Notes: a model not told the origin generated them from the sequence alone. A stretch of DNA of 64,000 bases from Hymenobacter sp. UV11 (GCF_004684095.1 NZ_SRII01000001.1:372001-436000), one strand, 5' to 3'. Positions 41,993-50,334 are shown, numbered from the stretch's first letter. Made by a program: numbers and translations.

Positions 41993-43951
41993 ATGCTCTC
42001 GTTTTTTCTGGCGCTGCTGCTCGTCGGCCCTCCCACCCGGCCCGCCCACCCCTATGCCGACGCCACGCGCCGCCGCATCGCCACCGCCCAGGACGAGCGC
42101 CGCACGGCCGTGCTGCTGCCGTTTCTGCAGGATAAGAACCCAACTTACCGCGCCGCCGCCGCCGAGGCCCTCGCCTCAGTGCAGGATAAAAAGGCCACGC
42201 CCGCGCTCCTGCCCCTGCTCCGCGATGCCAACCCCGCCGTGCGCCGCGCCGCCGCCTACGCCCTGGGCCAAGCCGGCGACAGCACAGCCGTGCCCGCCCT
42301 ATCCCAGCGCCTAGCCCAGCCCGAAGCCAGCGCTCCTGCCCGCCGCGCCGCCTACGAGGCGCTGGGCCGCTGCATCACCCGGCGCACCGTCAGCCAGATT
42401 TGGGAAGTGAAGCCGGCCGGCCCCGATTCGGCCGCCGCGCCCGGCCGGGCCTGGGCGCTGTACCGCGCCACGCTGCGCGGCCTCGCCACGCCCGAGGTGG
42501 TGCGCCAAACCACGACGTTGCTGGCCCAGCCGGGACATGGGCTGGCCCCGGCGCGGGCCGGCGCGTCGGCCGCCCTGGCGCGGGTGCGCGGCCAGGATTC
42601 GACGCTGGCGCAAGTAGCGCTGCCGGTGCTGCTAAAAGCCGTGGAGAATGACCCCGATTATTTCGTGCGCGAAAATTGCGCGTCGGCGCTGGGCCGGGTA
42701 GCTCGCCCCGCAGCGTATGCGGCGCTGATAAAAGCAGCGGGCTCGGATGTGGACCACCGGCCGCGCATTGCGGCGCTGCGGGCGCTGCCGATGCGGTTTT
42801 CCATCCCGTCAGCGGCGATTATAACCAGTAGTTTGGCAAGACCCTCAGCGCAGGAAACTCTGGTTGCCGCAGAATGGCTATTGAAGCTGCCTGCTGATAG
42901 CTCCCAGCTTAATGGTGATTTTTTACTCGTAGCCAGTGGTGTTCGCCATTGGCGCACGCGAGCTATTATCCTGCAAGCCGGGTTGCATCATGCCCGCGCC
43001 GCCCGCCGCCCAACCATCGCCGATACCATCCGCGCTCGCTACCAGCACACTGCCAATCAATACGAAAAAGCCGCGCTGCTCACCGCGCTCAGCGAAGACC
43101 CGGCGCAATTTGATTTTCTGGCGCAAGAAGCCGCGCTCACTGCCGGACCGCTTGTGGTGCCCGGCACGGCGCTGGCGGCGCTGGTGAGCTTGCGCGGCAG
43201 CAAGAATTTCCCCGCCGCCCGGCAGGCCGATTTCACGGCGGCGCTGCGGCGAGCGCTGGCCGGCGGCGACGTGGCCCAACTCGCCACCGCCGCCGAGGCG
43301 CTGGCCAACCCCGCGCTCGTCCCTATCCCCCAACCCGAGGACCAAGCCGCCCTGCACCAGGCCCAGCGCAAGCTCACGCTGCCCCGCGAAATCGAGGCTT
43401 GGCTGGGCTTGCAGCAGGCTTTGGATAAGCTCACCAAAGCCCCCAAGCCGGCGCCCGCGCCCGTGGGACCCGCCAGCCAGCACCCCATCGACTGGGCGCT
43501 GGTGCAGACCATCCCGGTGGGCCAGCGCGTGCAGCTGGCGACCACCAAAGGTGTTATAATTCTGGAATTGAAGGTAGTAGAAGCGCCCGGCTCGGTAGCC
43601 AGCTTCGTGAGCTTGATTAAGCAGCACTTCTACGACGGGCTGTATTTCCACCGCGTAGTGCCCGACTTCGTGGCCCAGGGCGGCGACCCGCGCGGCGATG
43701 GTTCGGGCAGCACGCCGTATAATTTGCGCTCCGAATTTGCGCAGCTGAACTACGGCGCGGGCGCGGTGGGCCTGGCCTCGGCCGGCAAGGATACCGAGAG
43801 CTGCCAATTCTTTTTCACCCACCAGCCTACCCCCCACCTCGACGGCCGCTACACCATCTTTGCCCAGGTAGTGCAGGGCCTGGCCGTGGTGCAGCAGCTC
43901 GAAATCGGTGATAAAATGCTGCGCGTTGAGCTGCTCCCGCCCGCCCGTTAG
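41993..43951 (+). CDS. HEAT-repeat protein fused to a cyclophilin-type peptidyl-prolyl isomerase
   Basis: About 652 residues, exported (hydrophobic MLSFFLALLLVGPP start). A TTG start nine codons earlier is possible. Residues about 35-450 are helical HEAT/PBS-lyase repeats (LLPFLQDKNPTYRAAAAEAL, LLPLLRDANPAVRRAAAYAL, YFVRENCASALGRVA and more). The last 150 residues are a cyclophilin domain: ATTKGVIILEL, FYDGLYFHRVVPDFVAQGGDP, YNLRSEF, AGKDTESCQFFFTHQPTPHLDGRYTIFAQV. The catalytic Arg is in FHRVVP and Gln/Phe in VAQGG/CQFFF. It probably assists folding of periplasmic or outer-membrane proteins, the HEAT part giving client binding. The fusion is unusual but its domains are intact. Confidence 0.9.
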   Translation: MLSFFLALLLVGPPTRPAHPYADATRRRIATAQDERRTAVLLPFLQDKNPTYRAAAAEALASVQDKKATPALLPLLRDANPAVRRAAAYALGQAGDSTAVPALSQRLAQPEASAPARRAAYEALGRCITRRTVSQIWEVKPAGPDSAAAPGRAWALYRATLRGLATPEVVRQTTTLLAQPGHGLAPARAGASAALARVRGQDSTLAQVALPVLLKAVENDPDYFVRENCASALGRVARPAAYAALIKAAGSDVDHRPRIAALRALPMRFSIPSAAIITSSLARPSAQETLVAAEWLLKLPADSSQLNGDFLLVASGVRHWRTRAIILQAGLHHARAARRPTIADTIRARYQHTANQYEKAALLTALSEDPAQFDFLAQEAALTAGPLVVPGTALAALVSLRGSKNFPAARQADFTAALRRALAGGDVAQLATAAEALANPALVPIPQPEDQAALHQAQRKLTLPREIEAWLGLQQALDKLTKAPKPAPAPVGPASQHPIDWALVQTIPVGQRVQLATTKGVIILELKVVEAPGSVASFVSLIKQHFYDGLYFHRVVPDFVAQGGDPRGDGSGSTPYNLRSEFAQLNYGAGAVGLASAGKDTESCQFFFTHQPTPHLDGRYTIFAQVVQGLAVVQQLEIGDKMLRVELLPPAR

Positions 43952-44005
43952 TGCCATAGCGCCGTATAAAATCGCCCTACCCCCCCTGCTGGTCCCCGTT
44001 TACTT

Positions 44006-44812
44006 ATGCTTATTCCCACCGCTTCCCCCTTCTCTGCTGTGCAAGTTAATACTTATGTCGAGCGCCTCACGAGCCTCGTGGTGCTCTACCTGCCCCGGCT
44101 GGCAGCGGCCATCCTGCTGCTGGTGGTGGGCTGGTGGGTTATCAGTTGGCTGAGCCGGCTGGTAGCGGAGGCCACGGCCCGGCTCGATGTGTCGCTCAGC
44201 TCGTTTCTTACCAGCATGTTCAGCATCTTGCTCAAGGTGCTGCTGCTTATTTCGGCGGCGGGCATGGTCGGGTTTCAAACGACCTCGTTTGTGGCCATTC
44301 TGGGGGCGGCGGGCTTGGCGGTGGGCCTGGCTTTGCAGGGCACGCTGGCCAACTTCGCGGGCGGCGTGCTGATTCTGGTTTTCAAACCCTTCACGGTGGG
44401 CGATGTTATTGAGAGCCAGGGTAAAAGCGGTACCGTAGTGGCCATCCAGATTTTCAATACCATCCTGCTCTCCTCGCAGGGCGACACCGTGATTCTGCCC
44501 AACGGGGCCACTTCCAACGGCGTCATCGTCAACAAAGCCCACCCCATGCAAGCGGCCGTTGAGGTCCAGCTGGAGCTCGACAGCACCACCGACCTCGATG
44601 CCCTGCGCCAGCGCGCCGTGCCCCTCATGCAGCGCACCAGCCGGGTGCTCCCTACCCCCTTGCCGCAAGTCAGCATCGTATCGCTCAAGCCCGGCGCCAC
44701 CATGACGGCGGCTTTCCGCGTGCACACCACGCCCGGCCAGGAAGACGCCGTGCGCAACGAGCTGCTGGAGGAGTTGCAGCAACTGTTTGCGAAAGAAGAG
44801 GCCAGTAAATAA
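44006..44812 (+). CDS. Small-conductance mechanosensitive channel (MscS family)
   Basis: A 268-residue membrane channel with three N-terminal helices. TM1 is about 25-48, TM2 about 70-88, and the pore helix TM3 has the Gly/Ala-rich GAAGLAVGLALQGTLANFAGG. The beta domain follows (FTVGDVIESQGKSGTVVAI, VILPNGATSNGVIVN), then the alpha/beta C-terminal domain. The size matches the short MscS form. It opens under osmotic downshock to release solutes. It follows the HEAT-cyclophilin gene by 54 bases and could be cotranscribed. Confidence 0.93.
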   Translation: MLIPTASPFSAVQVNTYVERLTSLVVLYLPRLAAAILLLVVGWWVISWLSRLVAEATARLDVSLSSFLTSMFSILLKVLLLISAAGMVGFQTTSFVAILGAAGLAVGLALQGTLANFAGGVLILVFKPFTVGDVIESQGKSGTVVAIQIFNTILLSSQGDTVILPNGATSNGVIVNKAHPMQAAVEVQLELDSTTDLDALRQRAVPLMQRTSRVLPTPLPQVSIVSLKPGATMTAAFRVHTTPGQEDAVRNELLEELQQLFAKEEASK

Positions 44813-44822
44813 GTCGCTGCCC

Positions 44823-45437
44823 TTATACCGGCACCACGACCACTTTTTTCGTTTCGAAAAACTCTTCCTCAAAAAACTCGCCCAGGTCCACGACCCGCGC
44901 CACGAGGCCGCTTTCGGCAATTTCTTCCTCCAACTCGCCGCCTTTCAAGTAATAGAGGCCGGCGCCCTTGGCGGGCTTGGCTTTGTAGCGGTGGGCTATC
45001 CAGGGGTGGAAAGTGGCCAGGCGGGCCACGGCGCGGCTCACCACGAAGTCGAATTTCTCGCGCACGTCTTCGGCCCGGATTTGGTCGGCCGTCACGTTGG
45101 TCAGGCCCAGGTCGGCGGCCATAAACTGCACGGCCCGAATCTTTTTGCCAATGCTATCAACGAGGTGAAATTTCACTTCCGGGAATAGGATAGCCAGCGG
45201 CAGGCCGGGCAGGCCGCCGCCGGTGCCCACGTCGAGCACCGCGCTGCCGGCCGGAAACTGCACCACCTTGGCTAACCCCAGCGAGTGCAGAATGTGACGC
45301 TCCAGGAGGTTGTCGGTGTCGGTGCGGGCCACCAGGTTTATCTGCGCGTTCCAGGCTTTAAACTCGGTTTCGAGGCGCGCAAACTGGGCCAGCTGGTGCT
45401 TGGTGAGGTCAGGGAAATACTTGGTAAGAAGCGTCAT
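44823..45437 (-). CDS. rsmG: 16S rRNA (guanine527-N7)-methyltransferase
   Basis: A 204-residue SAM-dependent methyltransferase. The SAM-binding motif is VLDVGTGGGLPGLPLAILFP, preceded by LVARTDTDNLLERHILHSL and followed by HLVDSIGKKIRAVQ and DFVVSRAVARLATF, all typical of RsmG (GidB). The ATG at 45435-45437 is chosen over the adjacent TTG. It ends 10 bases from the MscS stop, convergent. A GTC-class repeat lies upstream. Confidence 0.95.
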   Translation of the reverse strand: MTLLTKYFPDLTKHQLAQFARLETEFKAWNAQINLVARTDTDNLLERHILHSLGLAKVVQFPAGSAVLDVGTGGGLPGLPLAILFPEVKFHLVDSIGKKIRAVQFMAADLGLTNVTADQIRAEDVREKFDFVVSRAVARLATFHPWIAHRYKAKPAKGAGLYYLKGGELEEEIAESGLVARVVDLGEFFEEEFFETKKVVVVPV

Positions 45438-45475
45438 CAAGGATTGGGGCTAAAGCAGGGGGTAGGGCAGCAAAA

Positions 45476-45584
45476 CAGAACGTCATGCAGACCGAAGGGA
45501 AGCATCTCGCGTGGGGTAGTAAAATCTAACGGTAGAAATTACTGCTGCACGCGAGATGCTTCCCTTCGGTCTGCATGACGTTCT
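45476..45584. repeat. Twin-hairpin repeat, GTC-headed class
   Basis: Arms 45476-45512 and 45549-45584 are perfect inverted copies over about 35 bases. Each arm contains GTC + ATGC-agaccgaagggaa-GCAT. It fills the rsmG/sigma-factor spacer. Confidence 0.92.
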
Positions 45585-45605
45585 TACGGTCAGCCTATCA
45601 ATAGA

Positions 45606-46229
45606 TTAAATAAACTCCTTCTTGTCCTTCACCATGTCGTAGAGCAGCTCGCGGGCGCGGTGCAGCTGCGCCTTCACGGTGCCGAGGGGCGCTTTGAGCT
45701 CGGTGGCGATTTCCTCGTAGCTCAGTTCGTCGAAGTAGCGCAGGCTCACGAGGCGCTGGTACTTGTCGGGCAGGCGCGACACCACGTGGCGCATGATTTC
45801 GATTTTCTGATTCTTAATCGTGATATCGGCCGGGTTGAGGTCGTTATCGCGAAATTCGAGCTGAATCTCGTCGCCGTCGCCCATCTTCACCGCCGAGTCA
45901 ATGCTCATGGTCTTGATTTTATTTTTGCGAATAAAATCAATGCAGTTGTTGGTGGCAATGCGGAAAAGCCAGGTGCTGAAGGCAAACTCGGGGTTGAATT
46001 TGTGCAGGTTCTTAAACGCCTTGGCAAAAGCCTCGATGGTGAGGTCCTCGGCATCGTCGGGGTTGCGCACCATCTTGAGCACCACGTGAAACACGGGCTT
46101 TTTATAGATGTGCATCAATTCGGCGTAGGCCTTCTCATCGCCGTGGTCTACGGCGGCCCGAATCAGCTTGAAGTCGTGCTTGGCCTTGGACGAGAACTGT
46201 TTTTGAATATCAGCAGGGTTTACTTCCAT
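45606..46229 (-). CDS. ECF-type RNA polymerase sigma factor
   Basis: A 207-residue sigma-70-family protein with region 2 (PVFHVVLKMVRNPDDAEDLTIEAFAKAF, FSTWLFRIATNNCIDFIRKN) and region 4 (LPDKYQRLVSLRYFDELSYEEIATELKAPLGTVKAQLHRARELL). The acidic linker MGDGDEIQLEFRDNDLN separates them. No anti-sigma gene is adjacent. Its ATG overlaps the stop of the upstream glycosyltransferase by 10 bases, so translation is probably coupled. Its targets are unknown. Confidence 0.93.
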   Translation of the reverse strand: MEVNPADIQKQFSSKAKHDFKLIRAAVDHGDEKAYAELMHIYKKPVFHVVLKMVRNPDDAEDLTIEAFAKAFKNLHKFNPEFAFSTWLFRIATNNCIDFIRKNKIKTMSIDSAVKMGDGDEIQLEFRDNDLNPADITIKNQKIEIMRHVVSRLPDKYQRLVSLRYFDELSYEEIATELKAPLGTVKAQLHRARELLYDMVKDKKEFI

Positions 46230-47377
46230 TGGAGCGGGCGGCGCCGGAGCAGAGATAAGCCCCAGGCGCAGTAAAGAGCAAAGTAGAGAAAGTCGAGCGC
46301 CGGCAACAGCAGCGGCGGGAAGTTGGTGCGCAACCGGCGCGCCAGCGGTGTATAAACCAGCGCGAGCAACAATGTTCGCGCCAACCAGATTATTGCCAAA
46401 GATACCAAGTTTTCGGGGCTCAGTGCAACTGCCAAAACGGCCGGTGTGAGCAGGTAGAAAAGCACGTTGCTACCCATAAAAAGGCCAATTCGGCGGCGGT
46501 CGGCGGCCCGGTAGCGGCCCCCGGCCGAGAGGTGCCGGCGCTTTTGGCGCCACCACGCGCCCCAGGTTTCGGCGGGCTGGCTCAGGGTGTGGGCGGGCGG
46601 GTCGGCCACCACGGCGGCGCGGGCGCCGGCGGCCACCGCATCCTGCACCAGCAGGTCGTCGTCGCCGCTCAATCGGCGCATGTGGCTGGCAAAACCCTTG
46701 GTACGCTGAAAAGTGCTTCTGGTATAGGCCAGGTTACGCCCTACCCCCATGTAGGGCTTGCCCGCCCAGGCAAAGCTCAGGTATTGGCCCGCCGTGAGCA
46801 GCGTTTCGTAGCGGATAAGCTGGTTGAGCAGCCCCGGCAGCTCAGCGTAGCCCGAGTAGCCGAGCACCATATCGGCCCCGTTGTTTTGGGCAAAGCCGCG
46901 CTGCATCAGGTGCAGCCAGTCGGGGCCGGCGGGCCGGCAGTCGGCGTCGGTGAAGAGCAGCCGCTCGTAGCGCGCCGCCTTGATACCCAGCGTGAGCGCA
47001 TATTTTTTGGGTGCGAAGCCGGCCGGCGTGTGTGCCACCGTCACGAGCCGGAAGCGGCCGGGGTAATACTGGCTCAGCTGCTGGGCGTAGAGGTAGGTAT
47101 CGTCGTGGCTGCGGTCGTCAATCAGCACCAGCTCAAAACCGGGGGGGTAGGCTTGGCGCAGCAGCAGCGGCACCAGCTCGCGCAGGTTGTCGAGCTCGTT
47201 GTGGGCGCACAGAATGATGGATACCGGCTCGGTATCGGGGCCCGGCTCATCGGCCGCCGCTTCGGCGGGCCGCCGCGCAAAAGGCCGGAAATAACGCAGC
47301 CCAAACCACAGCTGCACAAGCAGCAGGGGCAACAGCAAAAGCGCGGGGGGTAGGGATGTGAAAGAGGGTAGCAACAC
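46220..47377 (-). CDS. Membrane glycosyltransferase, family 2
   Basis: About 385 residues. A membrane helix at the N-terminus (LPPALLLLPLLLVQLWFGL) is followed by a GT-A domain: VSIILCAHNELDNLRELVPLLL, LVLIDDRSHDDT, RLLFTDADCRP (the DxD-type metal site), and the SGDDDLLVQDAVAAG / WWRQKRRHLSAGGRYR segments typical of processive-like GT2 enzymes. Three C-terminal membrane helices follow. The GTG at 47375-47377 is chosen: upstream codons are antisense to the tgt leader. A minus-strand TACCTTTG about 15 bases upstream supports it. It overlaps the ECF sigma gene. Confidence 0.87.
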   Translation of the reverse strand: MLLPSFTSLPPALLLLPLLLVQLWFGLRYFRPFARRPAEAAADEPGPDTEPVSIILCAHNELDNLRELVPLLLRQAYPPGFELVLIDDRSHDDTYLYAQQLSQYYPGRFRLVTVAHTPAGFAPKKYALTLGIKAARYERLLFTDADCRPAGPDWLHLMQRGFAQNNGADMVLGYSGYAELPGLLNQLIRYETLLTAGQYLSFAWAGKPYMGVGRNLAYTRSTFQRTKGFASHMRRLSGDDDLLVQDAVAAGARAAVVADPPAHTLSQPAETWGAWWRQKRRHLSAGGRYRAADRRRIGLFMGSNVLFYLLTPAVLAVALSPENLVSLAIIWLARTLLLALVYTPLARRLRTNFPPLLLPALDFLYFALYCAWGLSLLRRRPLQWK

Positions 47378-47419
47378 GGAACTGGGCCGCAAAGGTAAGC
47401 CGGCGGTAATTTTGGCAGA

Positions 47420-48550
47420 ATGAAGTTTGACCTCCTGGCCCGCGACCCGGCCACCAAAGCCCGCGCCGGCCGCCTCACCACGGCCCACGGCGACATCGAG
47501 ACGCCCATTTTTATGCCCGTGGGCACGGCCGGCACCGTCAAGGCTGTGGGCCAGCGCGAGCTAAAAAACGATGTGCAGGCCCAGATTATCCTCGGCAATA
47601 CCTACCACCTCTACCTGCGCCCCGGCCTCGATGTGCTACAGGCCGCCGGCGGCCTGCACAAGTTCAACGGCTGGGACGGCCCCATCCTCACCGATAGCGG
47701 GGGCTACCAGGTGTTTTCGCTCTCGGGCACCCGCAAGATTAAGGAGGAAGGCGTCACCTTCCGCTCGCACATCGACGGCTCGAAGCACCTGTTTTCGCCC
47801 GAGGGCGTGATGGATATTCAGCGCCGCATCGGGGCCGATATCATCATGGCTTTCGACGAGTGCACGCCCTGGCCGTGCGAGTACGACTACGCCCGCCGCT
47901 CCCTCGACATGACGCACCGCTGGCTCACGCGCTGCATCCAGCGCCTCGACAGCACCGAGCCGCTCTACGGCTACGAGCAGACGCTTTTTCCCATCGTGCA
48001 GGGCAGCACCTTCAAGGATTTGCGGGTGCAATCGGCCGAGTTCATCGCCGCGCAGGGCCGCGCCGGCAACGCCATCGGCGGCCTGAGCGTGGGCGAGCCC
48101 GCCGAACTCATGTACGAGATGACCGAGCTGGTCTGCGACATCCTGCCCGCCGACAAGCCGCGCTACCTGATGGGGGTAGGGACGCCCGCCAACATCCTGG
48201 AAAACATCGCCTTGGGCGTCGATATGTTCGACTGCGTGCTGCCCACCCGCAACGCCCGCAACGGCATGCTTTTCACCACGCAGGGCATTATCAACGTGAC
48301 TAATAAGAAGTGGGCCGACGACTTTTCGCCCATTGATGAGGATTTGGGCGGCTACGCCAGCACGTTCTACACCAAGGCCTATCTGCGGCACCTCATTCAC
48401 TCCAAGGAAATTCTGGGCGCGCAAATTGCCTCCATGCACAACCTCACGTTTTATCTCTGGCTGGTGAAGGAGGCACGCAAGCAAATAGTGGCCGGCACGT
48501 TTGGGCCCTGGAAAACGGTAATGGTAGAAAAATTGATGCGGCGCCTTTAA
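47420..48550 (+). CDS. tgt: Queuine tRNA-ribosyltransferase
   Basis: A 376-residue tRNA-guanine transglycosylase that puts preQ1 into position 34 of tRNAs reading NAY codons. Marks: TPIFMPVGTAGTVKAV, ILTDSGGYQVFSLSG, MAFDECTPWPC with a catalytic Asp, YLMGVGTPANILENIALGVDMFDCVLPTRNARNG. The usual zinc knuckle CxCxxC before AYLRHL is absent: the segment reads DEDLGGYASTFYTKAYLRHL. The start is 12 bases after a TAATTTTG element, in a spacer shared with the divergent GT2 gene. It works with queA in the same pathway. Confidence 0.96.
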   Translation: MKFDLLARDPATKARAGRLTTAHGDIETPIFMPVGTAGTVKAVGQRELKNDVQAQIILGNTYHLYLRPGLDVLQAAGGLHKFNGWDGPILTDSGGYQVFSLSGTRKIKEEGVTFRSHIDGSKHLFSPEGVMDIQRRIGADIIMAFDECTPWPCEYDYARRSLDMTHRWLTRCIQRLDSTEPLYGYEQTLFPIVQGSTFKDLRVQSAEFIAAQGRAGNAIGGLSVGEPAELMYEMTELVCDILPADKPRYLMGVGTPANILENIALGVDMFDCVLPTRNARNGMLFTTQGIINVTNKKWADDFSPIDEDLGGYASTFYTKAYLRHLIHSKEILGAQIASMHNLTFYLWLVKEARKQIVAGTFGPWKTVMVEKLMRRL

Positions 48551-48563
48551 TCGTCCGCGCCAC

Positions 48564-48604
48564 CTGTCATTGCGAGCCTGCGAAGCAATCGTACCCGAAC
48601 GACC
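48564..48604 (+). repeat. GTC-headed hairpin unit A, left of the GIY-YIG gene
   Basis: Unit reads GTC + ATTGC-gagcctgcgaa-GCAAT, then CGTACCCGAACGACC. Head points outward (left). It is a direct copy of unit B 68 bases further on. Confidence 0.9.
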
Positions 48605-48631
48605 CCATTAGAACAGCCTAAGCCCAGGCCA

Positions 48632-48672
48632 TTTGTCATTGCGAGCTTGCGAAGCAATCGCACCCGAACGAC
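48632..48672 (+). repeat. GTC-headed hairpin unit B, left of the GIY-YIG gene
   Basis: Same as unit A with four changes, ending five bases before the GIY-YIG ATG. The nuclease leader is therefore repeat-derived. Confidence 0.9.
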
Positions 48673-48677
48673 CTCGT

Positions 48678-48959
48678 ATGAACACCTACTACGTGTATAT
48701 TCTGACTAACCCTTACCACACAGTGCTTTACGTTGGCGTAACGAATAATCTGGAGCGCCGGGTAGGCGAGCACAAAGCCGGTGCAGTTGAGGGTTTCACC
48801 AAGCAATACAACGTGAGCAAGCTGGTCTATTTTGAAACGTCACCTAGTACCATGCAGGCCATCGAGCGCGAGAAGCAGCTGAAAGCTGGCTCGCGGGCTA
48901 AGAAGCTGACATTAATAATGGAAATGAATCCGACCTGGCAGGATTTGATGGCGGAATAA
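48678..48959 (+). CDS. Stand-alone GIY-YIG nuclease-domain protein bracketed by repeats
   Basis: A 93-residue protein consisting almost only of a GIY-YIG domain: YYVYILTNPYHTVLYVGVTNNLERRV holds the two motif halves (YVYIL and YVGVT) and the catalytic Arg, then EHKAG, and the Glu of AIEREKQLKAG is the metal ligand. It ends in LTLIMEMNPTWQDL, a common tail of this subfamily. The ATG at 48678 is chosen; the open frame extends into repeat unit B. Two GTC hairpin units lie on its left and two inverted ones on its right. The role is unknown; a link to movement of these repeats is my inference. Confidence 0.88.
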   Translation: MNTYYVYILTNPYHTVLYVGVTNNLERRVGEHKAGAVEGFTKQYNVSKLVYFETSPSTMQAIEREKQLKAGSRAKKLTLIMEMNPTWQDLMAE

Positions 48960-48972
48960 TAATGCGGTGCAC

Positions 48973-49018
48973 TTGGTTTCGTTCTGGGGCGACTGCTTTG
49001 CAGGTTTGCTATGACAAC
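48973..49018 (-). repeat. Degenerate GTC-headed hairpin unit D, right of the GIY-YIG gene
   Basis: On the minus strand this reads TGTCATAGCAAACCTGC then AAAGCAGTCGC...CAGAACGA, alignable over its length with unit B but with several changes. The head points right, outward from the gene. Confidence 0.7.
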
Positions 49019-49046
49019 CGGTGCGAATAGCCGGGTGGCGCGGCTA

Positions 49047-49086
49047 TCGTTCGGGTGCGATTGCTTCGCAGGCTCGCAATGACAGG
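49047..49086 (-). repeat. GTC-headed hairpin unit C, right of the GIY-YIG gene
   Basis: On the minus strand it is nearly identical to unit B: GTC + ATTGC-gagcctgcgaa-GCAAT + CGCACCCGAACGA. With A and B it makes an inverted pair about 400-500 bases apart enclosing the nuclease gene. Confidence 0.9.
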
Positions 49087-49113
49087 CGATTTTGTTAGGA
49101 TAAATTTTATCAA

Positions 49114-50193
49114 ATGCGCATACTAGACAAGTACATCATCAGCAAGTTTCTCACCGCGTTCTTTTTCACGGTGCTGATGCTCGTATCGGTGATTTGCGTG
49201 ATTGACTACACGGAGAAGAACGACGACTTCCTGCACCACAACCTCACGTTCTGGCACGTTTTCACGCACTATTACGTGTACCTGTTTCCGTATTTTGCCA
49301 ACCTGCTGGCGCCCATCACCATCTTCATTGCGGTGGTGTTTGTGACCTCGCGGCTGGCGGCGCGCACCGAGCTGGTGGCCATGCTGGCCAGCGGCATGAG
49401 CTTCGAGCGGCTGCTGGTGCCCTACGTGATGGGGGCCAGCATCATTGCGGTGCTCACCTTTGGGCTCATCAGCTGGATTATCCCGAAGGGTACCAAGGAG
49501 ATAGTGAAGTTTGAGAACCTGCACGTGCAGGAACCGTGGAAGTACGAGGGGCGCAACATCCACGTCAAAATCGGGCCGCGCAGCTACGTGTACCTCGAGA
49601 GCTACGACGCCGACCGCAACGTGGGCTACCGCTTCGCCCTCGAAACCATCGACAGTACGGTGCTGCGCCGCCGCCTCACGGCCGACGCCATCACCTGGGA
49701 CTCGACCAAGCAGGCCTGGAAAATGACCAACCAAACGGTGCGCACCTTCCACGGCCAAACTGGCGAATCGCTGCAATCCATCCCGGCCCGCGACACCACC
49801 CTCAACCTTTACCCCAAGGACTTTGCCAGCACCTACCGCCTGGCCGAAACCCTGACCTCGCCCGAGCTCAACGACCTGATTGCCACCAAAATCATGCGCG
49901 GCGCCAACGACACGGCCCAGTACCTGAGCGTGAAATACGAGCGCTACGCCTACCCCTTCGATACCATTATTCTCACCCTCATCGGGGTGGTGCTGAGCGC
50001 CCGCAAGAGCCGCGCCGGCGTGGGCGGGCAAATCGCGCTGGGCTTCGTGCTAGCGTTTATTTTCATCATCTTCGTGATGCTCTCGCGCAACTTGGCCTCG
50101 GTGGGCTCCCTACCCCCCATGCTGGCCGCGTGGGTGCCGGGCATCGTGTTTTCCGTGATTGGGCTTTTCCTGTATCGCGTGGTGCCTAAGTAA
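49114..50193 (+). CDS. LptF/LptG family lipopolysaccharide export permease
   Basis: A 359-residue inner-membrane protein of the YjgP/YjgQ family. The N-terminus MRILDKYIISKFLTAFFFTVLML is the family signature. Six membrane helices: three before a periplasmic beta-jellyroll domain (about 130-270) and three after (from FDTIILTLIGVVLSARKSRAGVGG onward). The protein would carry LPS from the inner membrane towards the Lpt bridge, with the LptB ATPase encoded elsewhere. In Bacteroidota single LptF/G-like genes are often scattered. It lies downstream of the repeat-bracketed GIY-YIG gene. Confidence 0.92.
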   Translation: MRILDKYIISKFLTAFFFTVLMLVSVICVIDYTEKNDDFLHHNLTFWHVFTHYYVYLFPYFANLLAPITIFIAVVFVTSRLAARTELVAMLASGMSFERLLVPYVMGASIIAVLTFGLISWIIPKGTKEIVKFENLHVQEPWKYEGRNIHVKIGPRSYVYLESYDADRNVGYRFALETIDSTVLRRRLTADAITWDSTKQAWKMTNQTVRTFHGQTGESLQSIPARDTTLNLYPKDFASTYRLAETLTSPELNDLIATKIMRGANDTAQYLSVKYERYAYPFDTIILTLIGVVLSARKSRAGVGGQIALGFVLAFIFIIFVMLSRNLASVGSLPPMLAAWVPGIVFSVIGLFLYRVVPK

Positions 50194-50200
50194 AATCGCC

Positions 50201-50323
50201 CGTCATTGCGAGCGTAGCAAAGCGGAGCGCGGCAATCTTTCCTAATCGTTTGCTTTCGTTTGATTACTACCCCAACGACCAAGGAAAGATTGCCGCGCTT
50301 CACTTCGTTGCGCTCGCAATGAC
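50201..50323. repeat. Twin-hairpin repeat, GTC-headed class (closest relative of the GIY-YIG flanks)
   Basis: Inverted arms of about 50 bases each begin GTCATTGCGAGCG and end GGCAATCTTTCC, with a short centre. Each arm contains ATTGC...GCAAT. It fills the spacer between the LptF/G and EamA genes. Confidence 0.92.
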
Positions 50324-50334
50324 AAAAAAAAATT

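Noticed and set aside
48564..48672. Possible CRISPR from the two direct copies A and B
   Set aside because: Only two direct copies, with inverted partners on the far side of a gene; no spacer array and no cas genes.
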